Below are positions 25,327-33,356 of a DNA stretch of 64,000 bases, one piece after another. Position 1 is the first letter of the stretch, and each line of letters starts with the position of its first letter. Made by a program: the position numbers and the translations under genes. Below the pieces are notes generated by a model that made no database searches, was not told where the DNA came from, and worked only from the letters and a program-made list of their open reading frames with translations. The stretch comes from Pontibacter kalidii (GTDB taxonomy: Bacteria; Bacteroidota; Bacteroidia; Cytophagales; Hymenobacteraceae), in the NCBI RefSeq assembly GCF_026278245.1, contig NZ_CP111079.1, forward strand, positions 1,428,501 to 1,492,500, written 5' to 3'.

Positions 25327-25794
25327 ATGATTAAAACGCATAATCCCGATTACGAACAAGACATACGCGAAAAGCTCGAGCGACAGGAATTTATGAAGCT
25401 CATGGGCTTTACGGTTACAAAGATAGAAGAAGGCAGGGTAGAAGGCGAATTAAACCTGGAGCAAAAGCACCGGCAGCACAAAGGCTTTGCCCACGGCGGC
25501 GTTATCGCCACGCTGGCCGATATCGTGGCCGGCTTTGCCGCCGTGAGCCTGGTGCCCAAAGACCATCATGTAGTGACAGCTGAAATCAAAGTGTCCTACT
25601 TTCATCCCGGCTTGGGGGATAAGCTGCTGGCCAAAGGGTATGTGCTGAAGCAGGGGCGCAAGCTTAACTTCTGTGAGGCGGAAGTATACGCCGTGAAAGG
25701 AGAGGAGCCGCCGCTGCTCATCGCCAAAGCCAGTGCAAGTATGGCTAATATCTCGCCGGAGGACATTTTGAGAGTTAGAGAGTTAGAGAATTAA
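25327..25794 (+). CDS. PaaI-family hotdog thioesterase
   Basis: A 155-residue hotdog-fold acyl-CoA thioesterase. The HGGVIATLADIVAGF segment (56-70) contains the HGG motif and the Asp expected in the PaaI active site. The strand VVTAEIKVSYFHPG is the usual second half. The substrate is probably an aryl- or medium-chain acyl-CoA, and a proofreading or detoxifying role is typical. The 3' end runs into a purine-rich repeat, and the last codons (RVRELEN) are themselves encoded by GAGAGTTAGAGAGTTAGAG, so the C-terminus may have been altered by the repeat. Confidence 0.88.
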   Translation: MIKTHNPDYEQDIREKLERQEFMKLMGFTVTKIEEGRVEGELNLEQKHRQHKGFAHGGVIATLADIVAGFAAVSLVPKDHHVVTAEIKVSYFHPGLGDKLLAKGYVLKQGRKLNFCEAEVYAVKGEEPPLLIAKASASMANISPEDILRVRELEN

Positions 25795-26098
25795 AGAGTT
25801 TAGGAGTTAGAGTTTTATACTTTCCGGAAAGTATAAAGTATACTTCTTCTGACTCTTTTAATCCTCTCTTTTGTTATGCTTTCATACTTCTTATAAAGTA
25901 TTCATACTTTCTAGCCAAAGTAAAACTGATGGAGGATGATAACAGCAACAAAGTATAAAAGCGAGTCCGGAGACTCGCACGCACCAGGCGGCATCGGTTA
26001 GATACCGGCGCCAGACGTAGCAGCTTTATACTTCTATTCCCTGACTCCCAAACTCTCTAACTCCTAAACTCTCTAACTCTTTAACTTTCTAACTCATA
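25768..26098. repeat. Inverted purine-rich repeats flanking a palindrome-rich spacer
   Basis: This is the 306-bp gene gap plus the end of the thioesterase gene. The left block (25768-25812) is built from GAGTTAGA-like units. The right block (26042-26098) is its reverse complement in character, and the two share GAGTTTAGGAGTTAGAG exactly (inverted). Between them lie a 24-bp perfect palindrome (25814-25837: the TTTATAC motif, TTTCCGGAAA, and the motif again), several AGTATAAA copies, and a REP-like hairpin (25961-25978, stem GCGAGTC). No gene is present. The terminal inverted repeats suggest a mobile or structural element, but no target duplication was seen. Confidence 0.6.
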
Positions 26099-26100
26099 CC

Positions 26101-27507
26101 ATGCGCCCGGTAGAAGCCTTACGAAACAGTTTCCCGTTTGAACCGACAGAGGACCAGGCGAAGCTCTTTGCCAAACTCGATGAGTTTATACTTGATAAAG
26201 CCGGTGAGCGGCAGGTGTTCCTACTGAAAGGCTACGCGGGTACCGGTAAAACCACGGTGGTTACTTCCCTGGTGAAGATCCTGAACTCCTTCGGGTACAA
26301 GTATGTACTGCTCGCCCCCACAGGCCGGGCCGCCAAGGTAATGTCGAGCTACAGCGGCCGGCCTGCCTTTACCATCCATAAGAAGATCTACCGCCAAACC
26401 GCCAACCCGTTCTCCGAAGGGCTATCCTTCACCCGCCAACCTAACAAAGCAGACAACACCGTGTACATTGTGGACGAGGCCTCGATGATCTCGGATGAGA
26501 GTGGCTTTGGTGAGAATGGCCTGCTGCAGGACCTGCTGCAGTACGTGTTCGATAAAAAGAATAACAAGCTGCTGCTGATCGGCGACACGGCCCAGCTCCC
26601 GCCGGTGGGGCAGACCCTGAGTCCATCTCTGGATGCCGAGTACATGAAGCAGAACTTCCGGTGCCAGGTGCAGCAACTGGAGCTGCGCCAGGTTATGCGC
26701 CAGGCCGAGGCATCGGGCATTCTCATGAACGCCACGCAGCTGCGCGACCGCATGAAGCAGGAGAAACTGGACATTAAGCTCTTTACCAAGGGCTGGCGCG
26801 ATATTTACCGCATGACGGGCGAGAAGCTGGAGGATGGGTTGCGCTATGCCTATGATAAGTTCGGGATTGAGAACACCATCGTCATCTGCCGATCCAACAA
26901 GAACGCGAACCTGTATAATCAACACATCCGGCGCCGCATTTTCTTTGCCGAAGACGAGCTCGGTGTGGGAGATTACCTGATGATCGTGCGCAACAACTAC
27001 TTCTGGCTCGAAAAGGACTCCGATATCGGTTTCATGGCCAACGGCGACTTTGTGGAGGTCACCAAGATCATCCGCTATGAGGACATGTACGGCTTCCGCT
27101 TCGCCGACATCCGCATCCGCTTCGTGGATTATCCCAATGCGCAGGAGGAGGAGGTGAAGATCATGCTGGACACACTTTATACCGATACTCCGGCACTACC
27201 ATCCGACCAGAACAAGAAGCTCTACGAGGAGGTACTGCAGGATTACATGGACATCCCCACTAAAAAGGAACGCTACAAGGAGCTGAAGAAAAACTCCTAC
27301 CTGAACGCGCTGCAGGTGAAGTTTGCTTATGCGCTTACCTGCCACAAGGCGCAGGGGGGGCAGTGGCAGGCCGTTTTCGTGGACCAGGGCTTTCTGAAGG
27401 AGGATATGGTGAACGAGGAGTTTGCCCGCTGGCTCTATACCGCGCTTACCCGCTCCTCTGAAGAGCTTTATTTGCTGAACTTTAACGAGCAATTATTAGT
27501 TGACTAA
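26101..27507 (+). CDS. RecD-like superfamily I DNA helicase
   Basis: A 468-residue ATP-dependent helicase related to the core of RecD and Dda. Walker A is GYAGTGKTT (about 44-52), Walker B is VYIVDEAS (about 121-128), and motif III is GDTAQLPPVG. A UvrD_C_2-type segment ALTCHKAQGGQW lies near the C-terminus and is followed by YTALTRS. It lacks the RecB/RecC-interacting N-terminal domain of true RecD, so a stand-alone 5'-3' helicase for repair or replication restart is the better description. It starts 3 bp after the purine repeat ends. A DUF1573 gene follows on the same strand. Confidence 0.9.
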   Translation: MRPVEALRNSFPFEPTEDQAKLFAKLDEFILDKAGERQVFLLKGYAGTGKTTVVTSLVKILNSFGYKYVLLAPTGRAAKVMSSYSGRPAFTIHKKIYRQTANPFSEGLSFTRQPNKADNTVYIVDEASMISDESGFGENGLLQDLLQYVFDKKNNKLLLIGDTAQLPPVGQTLSPSLDAEYMKQNFRCQVQQLELRQVMRQAEASGILMNATQLRDRMKQEKLDIKLFTKGWRDIYRMTGEKLEDGLRYAYDKFGIENTIVICRSNKNANLYNQHIRRRIFFAEDELGVGDYLMIVRNNYFWLEKDSDIGFMANGDFVEVTKIIRYEDMYGFRFADIRIRFVDYPNAQEEEVKIMLDTLYTDTPALPSDQNKKLYEEVLQDYMDIPTKKERYKELKKNSYLNALQVKFAYALTCHKAQGGQWQAVFVDQGFLKEDMVNEEFARWLYTALTRSSEELYLLNFNEQLLVD

Positions 27508-27589
27508 CAAAAGAAAATCTTATTTTGCATCGTTTTTGATGCTGAACAAGTATATAGCTTATCGCATACACTTTAACCCTCTACATAAG

Positions 27590-28045
27590 ATGAAAAAAGT
27601 AATCCTTTCTTTTGCGTTTGCCGCACTGTTTGTGGGTGGCGCTGTGGCTCAGGAGAAACCAAAGGCTACTGCCCCGCAGGAGCAAGCAACCAACGGCCCT
27701 GCACTAGCTTTCACGGAGACAGAGCATAATTTTGGCGAGATCACGCAAGGTGATGTGGTGGAGCACACCTTCGAGTTTAAGAACACCGGCACGCAGCCCC
27801 TGGTACTGGAGCGCGTAGACGTTACCTGCGGTTGCACGACCCCAGCCTGGACAAAAGAGCCGGTAATGCCTGGCAAGACTGGTTTTATCACCGCCAAGTA
27901 TAACAGCGCCGGAAGACTGGGCCAGCAGAAGAAAGCAATTGTGGTGCACTCTAACGCCGCCGACGGTGCCAAATATATCTATATCGTAGCGAACATCAAG
28001 GAAAAAACCAACGCTAGCGCAGCCAAGACTTCTGCCAAGAACTAA
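27590..28045 (+). CDS. DUF1573 secreted protein
   Basis: A 151-residue exported protein. A signal peptide (1-19, ending VGGAVAQ) is followed by a DUF1573 Ig-like domain (about 40-140) with HNFGEITQGDVVEHTFEFKN and the conserved TCGCTTP. This family is abundant in Bacteroidota and is related to ASH/MSP-type beta-sandwich domains; its function is unknown. The ATG at 27590 is chosen because it precedes the signal peptide. The frame extends upstream to a TTG, but those 30 codons look non-coding. It ends at a strong terminator. Confidence 0.9.
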   Translation: MKKVILSFAFAALFVGGAVAQEKPKATAPQEQATNGPALAFTETEHNFGEITQGDVVEHTFEFKNTGTQPLVLERVDVTCGCTTPAWTKEPVMPGKTGFITAKYNSAGRLGQQKKAIVVHSNAADGAKYIYIVANIKEKTNASAAKTSAKN

Positions 28046-28066
28046 GCTGTTGCTTTTTTAAAGTAT

Positions 28067-28101
28067 AAAGAGCCATCCTTTTCAGGATGGCTCTTTTTTT
28101 A
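28067..28101 (+). terminator. Terminator of the DUF1573 gene
   Basis: A 12-bp stem AAAGAGCCATCC with its complement (28067-28078 and 28085-28096) is followed by a T-run. AGTATAAA leads into the stem and TTTATACT follows it. Confidence 0.92.
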
Positions 28102-28434
28102 TACTCCAAGCTCAAATCTCGCGTAAATCGAAGCCAGCAAGTATGAGGCAAATGGTGGATTTAAGACACATACACCCACTGTGCGTTGCCGGAGCAGTAA
28201 GAGACAAGAGAGGTGTAAACGCTTGTAAGCCCTTATACTTGAGACAATTTGCGCAACTGCCTGATAAATTATACTTTATAGTTTATAAAAGCATAGTATA
28301 TTAGAAGTATAAAATATAATGGGAGTAGCCTCTGCTGTGCTAGATAAAAAAGCTACTCCACACATAATGCAGATAAGCCGAATAGACTTCCGTTTAGCAG
28401 GCAGTTATGCAGCATTTATGATAAGAAATAAAAT
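28102..28434. other. AT-rich boundary region before the cassette block
   Basis: No gene was recognised. The base composition falls sharply here and stays low until about 31.2 kb. Several AGTATAAA and TATACTT copies occur at 28230-28320. The last 30 bases hold the attC-like core GTTATGC (28404-28410) that would mark the start of cassette 1. A paired upstream half of that attC could not be defined. Confidence 0.45.
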
Positions 28435-29016
28435 ATGAGTTTAGATATAAACGTCTACACAAAAAACTTATCGGACAACATAATACCTCAAATTGTCAAA
28501 AGGCTAAATGACTATGAAATGGTTGTTGAAGTACATCCCGACTTTTCCTTTGATGACCAGACAGGGTTTCTTCCATTCAAATTCCGATTAACAAATCCTC
28601 CCCTTGATGTTCTCAATGACAAGGCATTAATAAGTGGGTTTGAACTCTATATTGACGACTTTAATCTGCAAGAGGAGAAGGAAAAGCTAAAACCAAAGCT
28701 TAGCTTTATTGACAAATTAAAAGGTAAAAAAACTATAGAAATTCCATTTGCAAGCCCTGAAATTGAAGATAGACTCAAAAATTATGATAAGGTTATTACC
28801 TTCGTTTGGCACGCAGGTGATAGCTTTGAGTTAAGGTTCGCTTCACTAACCAGCGCGATTTTAACTGAATTAACAAATGGAATTTGTTACTATCCAGCAG
28901 ATGATATCTGGTATGAAACTAAAGGTATCGTTGAGGAGACATACAAGGAAATCAGAGCATATGAGCAGTCTCTAAAAGGGAAAGAGATAAAGTATCATGA
29001 ATTTGAAGAATGGTAG
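28435..29016 (+). CDS. Unknown 193-residue cassette protein
   Basis: A 193-residue soluble, acidic protein of unknown function carried by putative cassette 1. It has no signal peptide, membrane segment or recognised catalytic motif. Visible features are a beta-rich N-terminal half (MSLDINVYTKNL, FLPFKFRL), a charged middle (LQEEKEKLKPKL) and a C-terminal half ending KYHEFEEW. The start ATG is 25 bp after the cassette boundary, and the stop is 20 bp before the attC-like site, the compact layout usual for cassettes. Codon use is clearly more AT-rich than in flanking core genes, consistent with transfer. Integron cassettes often carry toxin, immunity or defence genes, but no such match was recognised. 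Confidence 0.7.
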   Translation: MSLDINVYTKNLSDNIIPQIVKRLNDYEMVVEVHPDFSFDDQTGFLPFKFRLTNPPLDVLNDKALISGFELYIDDFNLQEEKEKLKPKLSFIDKLKGKKTIEIPFASPEIEDRLKNYDKVITFVWHAGDSFELRFASLTSAILTELTNGICYYPADDIWYETKGIVEETYKEIRAYEQSLKGKEIKYHEFEEW

Positions 29017-29035
29017 AGTAGGAAAGAATAACGCT

Positions 29036-29089
29036 GCATAACCACACCTTTACGGTAGCTACGCCACCGCAAAGCCCAGACCGTTAGGC
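29036..29089 (+). repeat. attC-like site 1
   Basis: The outer cores are GCATAAC (29036-29042) and GTTAGGC (29083-29089). The inner stem pairs CTTTACGGTAG (29048-29058) with CCACCGCAAAG (29064-29074) around a 5-nt loop. The two mismatches are A-C on this strand, which become T-G wobbles on the other. The bottom strand therefore folds better, as in true attC sites. Length is 54 bp, short but near the known range. Confidence 0.62.
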
Positions 29090-29130
29090 GGCAATTGTAA
29101 TTATGAAAAAGGTAAGAAAGTAGAAAAGAA

Positions 29131-29748
29131 ATGATACGTGTTGCATTTATAGTCATGCTCTTTGCTTTGCTAACCACACCCTCAATTGGACAAGTGGTGG
29201 AAGGGAAGCTAAAAAGCTATGTTGACAGTCTGAAAGCCAACGGTATTGAGACTTTTCTGATCTATACCTATTATAGTTCTGGAAGACCGCCAGCTATCAA
29301 TCCCTGCGATTCAGAAGAAAGCCAGTACTTGTTTTGGGGTTCAGCTAAACAGGCGTTTGTCAAGAAGTTTGACAAGTGCAGTAGTCATGAGCCCGTAGAG
29401 CTAACTGGTGTCAGTCCTCTTAATTTCTATGCTTCTAACAGATTAAGAATAGAGAAGGAGAAAATAGAAGCTCCAACTAAGTTAATCAAAGCTAAAGGAA
29501 GTAGAACTGAAGAATTATCATATAAGGTAAGTCACTCTTATTTCCATAAATTTAGTTTTCTCAGTCAAGACAGCTCGGCGGAGAAAGTAATAAGCAGTTA
29601 TGCATTGTATCTTGAGACCTTCGATGATGGAAAGCCAAACATCTACTACAAGCAAAATCAAAGTACTAAGGCCAAGACACTTGTTGAAATGACAAGGAAA
29701 GCAGTAAAGGAGATAGAAGAAGCGGTTGCCAATAACAGAACTAAATAA
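29131..29748 (+). CDS. Unknown 205-residue secreted cassette protein
   Basis: A 205-residue protein with an N-terminal signal peptide (1-20, MIRVAFIVMLFALLTTPSIG) in putative cassette 2. The mature part has two cysteines in separate loops (NPCDSEE and DKCSSHE) that could form a disulfide, and a lysine-rich helical C-terminus (VEMTRKAVKEIEEAVANN). No family was recognised. It lies within an AT-rich block, with the cassette start 47 bp upstream and the attC-like site 6 bp downstream of its stop. Export to the periplasm or beyond is likely. The function is unknown. Confidence 0.7.
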   Translation: MIRVAFIVMLFALLTTPSIGQVVEGKLKSYVDSLKANGIETFLIYTYYSSGRPPAINPCDSEESQYLFWGSAKQAFVKKFDKCSSHEPVELTGVSPLNFYASNRLRIEKEKIEAPTKLIKAKGSRTEELSYKVSHSYFHKFSFLSQDSSAEKVISSYALYLETFDDGKPNIYYKQNQSTKAKTLVEMTRKAVKEIEEAVANNRTK

Positions 29749-29754
29749 ATCAGC

Positions 29755-29819
29755 GCCTAACCAAGTATGGCAGTAAGACTTGCTAACGCCCCGCAAACTG
29801 CTCTACCAATCCGTTATAA
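29755..29819 (+). repeat. attC-like site 2
   Basis: The left core GCCTAAC (29755-29761) matches RYYYAAC and complements the start of cassette 2. The right core is GTTATAA (29813-29819), a weaker match. The inner stem pairs GCAGT-TTGC with GCAA-ACTGC (29770-29774 and 29780-29783 with 29793-29801) around a 9-nt loop. The 5-nt bulge (AAGAC) resembles the extrahelical bases of attC. Length is 65 bp. Confidence 0.55.
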
Positions 29820-29835
29820 GTGATCCCCAAAACAA

Positions 29836-31143
29836 ATGAGAAAGTTTTACATCACATATTCACTACTTACCGGACTCTTCATTGCCATCTCGTACAAAAT
29901 AAAGGACGATTACTTTTACCTACCTTACCCTAATGCCATTGAATATGTGTTAGCTTTCCTTCTCATGCTGTTTACCACTGTACTTCTAGTTTGGAAAAAG
30001 CATCGGCAAAAGAAAGTGGCTCTTGGCTTGGCCTCAACAGCCAGCTTGTTATTAGTGGTCAATTGTATGAACTACATCTTTGAATGGCACCCGCTTAACC
30101 TGTCGCTGCCCTTTACAGAGTCACAATCTTTTGAAGTCGGACACGAGCCGTACACATGGCAAACTGCCTCGCCGGTAAGTGCTGGTTATAATCAGCAAGA
30201 TATAGAGCAATACCTGGAAGAAATTGATGACTGGGAACGACTAAGAGGTCTGGTAATAATTAAAGACGGTAAGTTAGTGGTGGAGAAGTACCAGAAAGGT
30301 GCCACCAAATACAGTGCCTTTAACGTCCATTCTGTTACGAAAAGTATCTTATCCGCCTTGACTGGCTTAACCGTTCAGGAAAGCTATTTAAGATCCGAAA
30401 ACGAATTTATTTTACCCTACTTCTCAGAGTACCAGGATCGTGCGCTGAATCCTTCCAAGGGAAAATTAACAGTAGCTCATTTGTTGTCGATGAGGGGAGG
30501 ATTTACCGGATGGGACGGGCCACAGAATGTGGAACAAGTAATGTTGAACGAAGAAGTATCTGAGAGTAAACTGGGGCAGGAGTTTAAATATTTCACAGGC
30601 TCACAGATGGTTCTTTCTGCTATGATCACAAAAGCTACTAAAACTTCAACAAAAGAATTTGCTCAAGAGAAATTATTCAAACCACTTGGAATTCAGTGTG
30701 GCTTCTGGCGGAAAGTGGATGGCTACTATGCTGGTGGAGATGAGACTTATTTCACAGCCAGGGATCTTGCCAGATTTGGAGAATTGTACCTTAACAGAGG
30801 AAAGATCAATGGGGTACAGCTCCTGGATTCCTCTTGGGTGGAAAAGAGTTTCACAAACTACACCAGTGAAAGTAAAGCTTTCCGCACCTTAGGCTGCTAT
30901 GAGGAAGTAGGCTATGGTTTCTCATGGTGGCTGTTAAAGCACAATGGTAACCTGATTTACACGGCAAGAGGCAAAGGCGGGCAACACATTCTTATAGTGC
31001 CCGAGCAAAAGGTTGTTGCTGTTATTTTACAAGAATGGAATATGAGGAAGGATTTTGAAAGTGAAAACGCCTACTTATGTAAATTACTATCTTTAATTAC
31101 TAAAGAAAATATGAGGACTGCTTACTACACGGAAAATGAATAA
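29836..31143 (+). CDS. Membrane-anchored class C beta-lactamase-like serine hydrolase
   Basis: A 435-residue protein with three N-terminal hydrophobic segments (about 5-20, 29-52, 62-80) followed by a beta-lactamase/penicillin-binding-protein-like domain (about 105-420). The SxxK nucleophile motif is SVTKS within NVHSVTKSILSALTG. Such proteins are mostly esterases, D-peptidases or cell-wall hydrolases; true beta-lactam resistance should not be assumed. Its base composition is AT-rich like the two cassette genes. It starts 17 bp after attC-like site 2, but a matching attC at its own 3' end was not found, so whether it is a cassette is open. Confidence 0.85.
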   Translation: MRKFYITYSLLTGLFIAISYKIKDDYFYLPYPNAIEYVLAFLLMLFTTVLLVWKKHRQKKVALGLASTASLLLVVNCMNYIFEWHPLNLSLPFTESQSFEVGHEPYTWQTASPVSAGYNQQDIEQYLEEIDDWERLRGLVIIKDGKLVVEKYQKGATKYSAFNVHSVTKSILSALTGLTVQESYLRSENEFILPYFSEYQDRALNPSKGKLTVAHLLSMRGGFTGWDGPQNVEQVMLNEEVSESKLGQEFKYFTGSQMVLSAMITKATKTSTKEFAQEKLFKPLGIQCGFWRKVDGYYAGGDETYFTARDLARFGELYLNRGKINGVQLLDSSWVEKSFTNYTSESKAFRTLGCYEEVGYGFSWWLLKHNGNLIYTARGKGGQHILIVPEQKVVAVILQEWNMRKDFESENAYLCKLLSLITKENMRTAYYTENE

Positions 31144-31243
31144 AGCTTAGCTGCGCCTCGCTCACTACATATACGAAATCCTAGAGTTAAACCGGAAGGG
31201 TAAAGCTGGAACTTTAAGAAAGAAAAAGCTCTGCAGCATGAAA

Positions 31244-31284
31244 AAGCAAGGCAAAGTATAGGTGCCCCATACTTTGCCTTGCTT
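31244..31284. terminator. Bidirectional terminator at the end of the accessory block
   Basis: A 16-bp perfect stem AAGCAAGGCAAAGTAT with its complement (31244-31259 and 31269-31284) and a 9-nt loop. On the - strand a T-run follows. It lies between the serine hydrolase and DUF423 genes, which converge. Confidence 0.88.
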
Positions 31285-31305
31285 ACGACTATGATAGGAT
31301 TCAAT

Positions 31306-31683
31306 CTACAGCGCCTTCATCACGGCATAGAAAAGGGCGCCCCAACCTACGATTAAAAGTGTGCCGCCGATAGGAGTGATGGCCCCAAGCCAGGTTACGC
31401 CTGTTAAAATCAGTACATAGAGCGAGCCGGAGAAAATCAGGATGCCCAGGAAAAAGCACCAGGCAGCCACTTGCAGTGCCGGCTGCTGCACCTGGAACAG
31501 GAGCAAGCCCACAGCCAGCAGCGCCAAGGTATGGTACATCTGGTATTTCACGGCCGTCTCAAAGGTATCTACCCGGTTGGTAGCCTGCAGCATGGGGGCC
31601 AGGGCATGCGCCCCAAAGGCGCCAATGGCCACGGTTAAAGCGCCTAGTGCACTGGCAATCAGGAGTATAATTTTCTGCGTCAC
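31306..31683 (-). CDS. DUF423 family membrane protein
   Basis: A 125-residue integral membrane protein with four predicted helices (about 4-24, 45-62, 71-90, 97-120). It carries the family's N-terminal signature ALGALTVAIGAFGAHAL. The frame can be extended 16 codons upstream to a TTG, but that part (MRHTCLCQQAHSN) does not fit. The GTG at 31683 gives the normal DUF423 length and places the conserved motif near the N-terminus. Homologues such as E. coli YgdD are uncharacterised. Confidence 0.85.
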   Translation of the reverse strand: MTQKIILLIASALGALTVAIGAFGAHALAPMLQATNRVDTFETAVKYQMYHTLALLAVGLLLFQVQQPALQVAAWCFFLGILIFSGSLYVLILTGVTWLGAITPIGGTLLIVGWGALFYAVMKAL

Positions 31684-31772
31684 GGATTTAAAGTTAGAGT
31701 GAGCCTGCTGGCAGAGGCAGGTATGCCGCAAAGGTACGACAGCAAAGTATAAAAAGCAGCTCCTGCTCTACC

Positions 31773-32219
31773 TTACTCAGACTCCAGTGCCTCGATCAGC
31801 TGTTCCTCAAACTCTTCCTGGCTGTCGTATTGCGTAAAGTCCAGCGTTTTGCCCACGGCTTTCAGCTGCGTTACCACATCCAGGGCTATCACCAGCGGCT
31901 CAGCCTCTTTCCCTACCAGGTCGCTGTTCCAGTCGGCACCTACCAGCAACTCGTCGCCGTACATGCCCACGCACCAGTTCTCCAGGAACTCCACCAGCGA
32001 GATAGGCTCCGGCGTGTAATCCGACCACTCGTCCTCGGTGCAGGCCGCAGCGCCTTCTTTTTTCGACCAGAACAGAATCACCTCGGTCTCCTCATACTCC
32101 GAAGAGCTGGAGGTAGCCCAGGTCTCATCTTTGGTCAGGCCCCAGACTTCTTCCGTCTGCACAACATGCTTGATGAAGTCCTGATACGTGTGCTCGATGT
32201 TGATGGCATGCTGTGTCAT
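31773..32219 (-). CDS. DUF2750 domain protein
   Basis: A 148-residue acidic soluble protein. The N-terminal half (about 12-115) fits DUF2750: YQDFIKHVVQTEEVWGL, a Trp-rich core, then LVEFLENWCVGMYGDELLVG. A glutamate-rich tail (EEFEEQLIEALESE) follows. Its function is unknown, and relatives are sometimes near immunity or SMI1-type proteins. It is transcribed in the same direction as the DUF423 gene 89 bp downstream. No signal peptide. Confidence 0.7.
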   Translation of the reverse strand: MTQHAINIEHTYQDFIKHVVQTEEVWGLTKDETWATSSSSEYEETEVILFWSKKEGAAACTEDEWSDYTPEPISLVEFLENWCVGMYGDELLVGADWNSDLVGKEAEPLVIALDVVTQLKAVGKTLDFTQYDSQEEFEEQLIEALESE

Positions 32220-32291
32220 ACGTCGTGTTATTTAGGTTTAGAATTGATTTCCAGAGCAAAATACAAAAAATCTGTTTACTTCTGCCAGGGC

Positions 32292-33218
32292 TTAAAGCGA
32301 TAGCTCTTTATACAGGTTGGGGTAGTCCGAGATCAGGCCATCTACGCCGAGCTTTTTTAGCCTTTGCATCTCCTCCAGGCTGTTCACCGTCCAGGGCACC
32401 AGTTTCATGCCATGCCCATGTGTTGCCTCTACGAGAGCGGGCGAAACGAGTTTGTAGTAGGGACTGTAAATGTGGGGCGTAAAGCCAAGCAGGTCGAGGT
32501 TCTTCTCCAGCCCCTTCGTGTTTTCCACCAGCAGCGACGTTTTGATGTCGGGGTGCTTACGGTGCAGCACCTGCAGCGTGCGCGGGTCGAACGACTGGAT
32601 GATAGCATACGGGCGGATGTTTTTCGCGTTGATCACTGCTACCAGCCGGTCCACAAATTCCTCCGGAGCCGGGTGGTACTTGCCGTCTCCGCTGGGCTTG
32701 GACTTGGTCTCGATGTTATAGAACACCTGCGGCAGCCCGTGCATTTTAAGGTAAGCCTGCGCCGAGTCAATCACCTCCGAGAGTAGCGGCTTGTATGCTT
32801 TCATGAGTTGCTGATCCGGGAACTTGCCGTAGAACTTAGAGCCTACATCGAATTGGCGAATCTGGCTGTAAGGCATCTGGTAAAGCACATATTTTCGAGC
32901 GTCCTCCTTGGGTATTTCCTCACCGTCCGGCAGCAGTTCATGCTCATGGTTTATGAACGGGTCGTGAGAAAGGAGCACCTCACCGTCCTGGCTGATGTGC
33001 GCGTCCATCTCCAGCGTGGTCACCCCCAGTTCCAGCGCCTTCAGCATTGCCGGAACAGTGTTTTCGGGCAGCAGGCCACGAGCGCCCCGATGCCCCTCCA
33101 GGTCGAACGAAGGTAGCGGGGGAGATGAAGCGGGAGGTGGCGTATGCGTCATGTTTCCGGAAGTACAGGCGGTTAAGAGTATAGAGGCCGCAAGTAAAGT
33201 ATAAAGTATGATTTTCAT
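32292..33218 (-). CDS. Glycerophosphodiester phosphodiesterase lipoprotein
   Basis: A 308-residue lipoprotein: the signal peptide ends in the lipobox LTAC, with Cys18 as the lipidation site. A GDPD TIM barrel (about 38-305) follows. Catalytic and metal residues are visible in EGHRGARGLLPENT (H43, E52), TLEMDAH (E70, D72) and LLSHDP (H85). The enzyme splits glycerophosphodiesters to glycerol-3-phosphate and an alcohol, probably in the periplasm for phosphate, glycerol or choline salvage. No transporter gene lies next to it. Confidence 0.93.
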   Translation of the reverse strand: MKIILYTLLAASILLTACTSGNMTHTPPPASSPPLPSFDLEGHRGARGLLPENTVPAMLKALELGVTTLEMDAHISQDGEVLLSHDPFINHEHELLPDGEEIPKEDARKYVLYQMPYSQIRQFDVGSKFYGKFPDQQLMKAYKPLLSEVIDSAQAYLKMHGLPQVFYNIETKSKPSGDGKYHPAPEEFVDRLVAVINAKNIRPYAIIQSFDPRTLQVLHRKHPDIKTSLLVENTKGLEKNLDLLGFTPHIYSPYYKLVSPALVEATHGHGMKLVPWTVNSLEEMQRLKKLGVDGLISDYPNLYKELSL

Positions 33219-33356
33219 CTTTCTTAGTTAACGTGGCGCGCTAAAAGGGGGTACTGCGGCAGCCTAATAATCTACCTTGCTATACTTAACAGGTAGCTAA
33301 AGCGGGAGAATTCATCGTTACCTGCCCTGTTTATACTTTGCTGCCTGCCGGAACCG

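Larger units (their letters stand above)
28405..29813 (+). mobile_element. Putative integron-type gene cassette array (two cassettes, no integrase)
   Basis: Two cassettes can be drawn: 28405-29083 and 29084-29813. Each begins after the G of a GTTRRRY-like core and ends at an attC-like site whose first 7 bases complement that cassette's own start. GTTATGC (28404) pairs with GCATAAC (29036), and GTTAGGC (29083) pairs with GCCTAAC (29755). That is the expected relation for cassettes inserted as circles. Each carries one promoterless-looking, AT-rich gene of unknown function in the same orientation. No integrase gene or attI site is in the window, so this would be a CALIN (attC cluster lacking integrase). 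Confidence 0.6.

Noticed and set aside
31144..31305. Third attC site after the serine hydrolase gene
   Set aside because: GTTAAAC near 31185 fits the right core pattern, but no complementary left core to the cassette start (TTATAAC) or inner stem was found.
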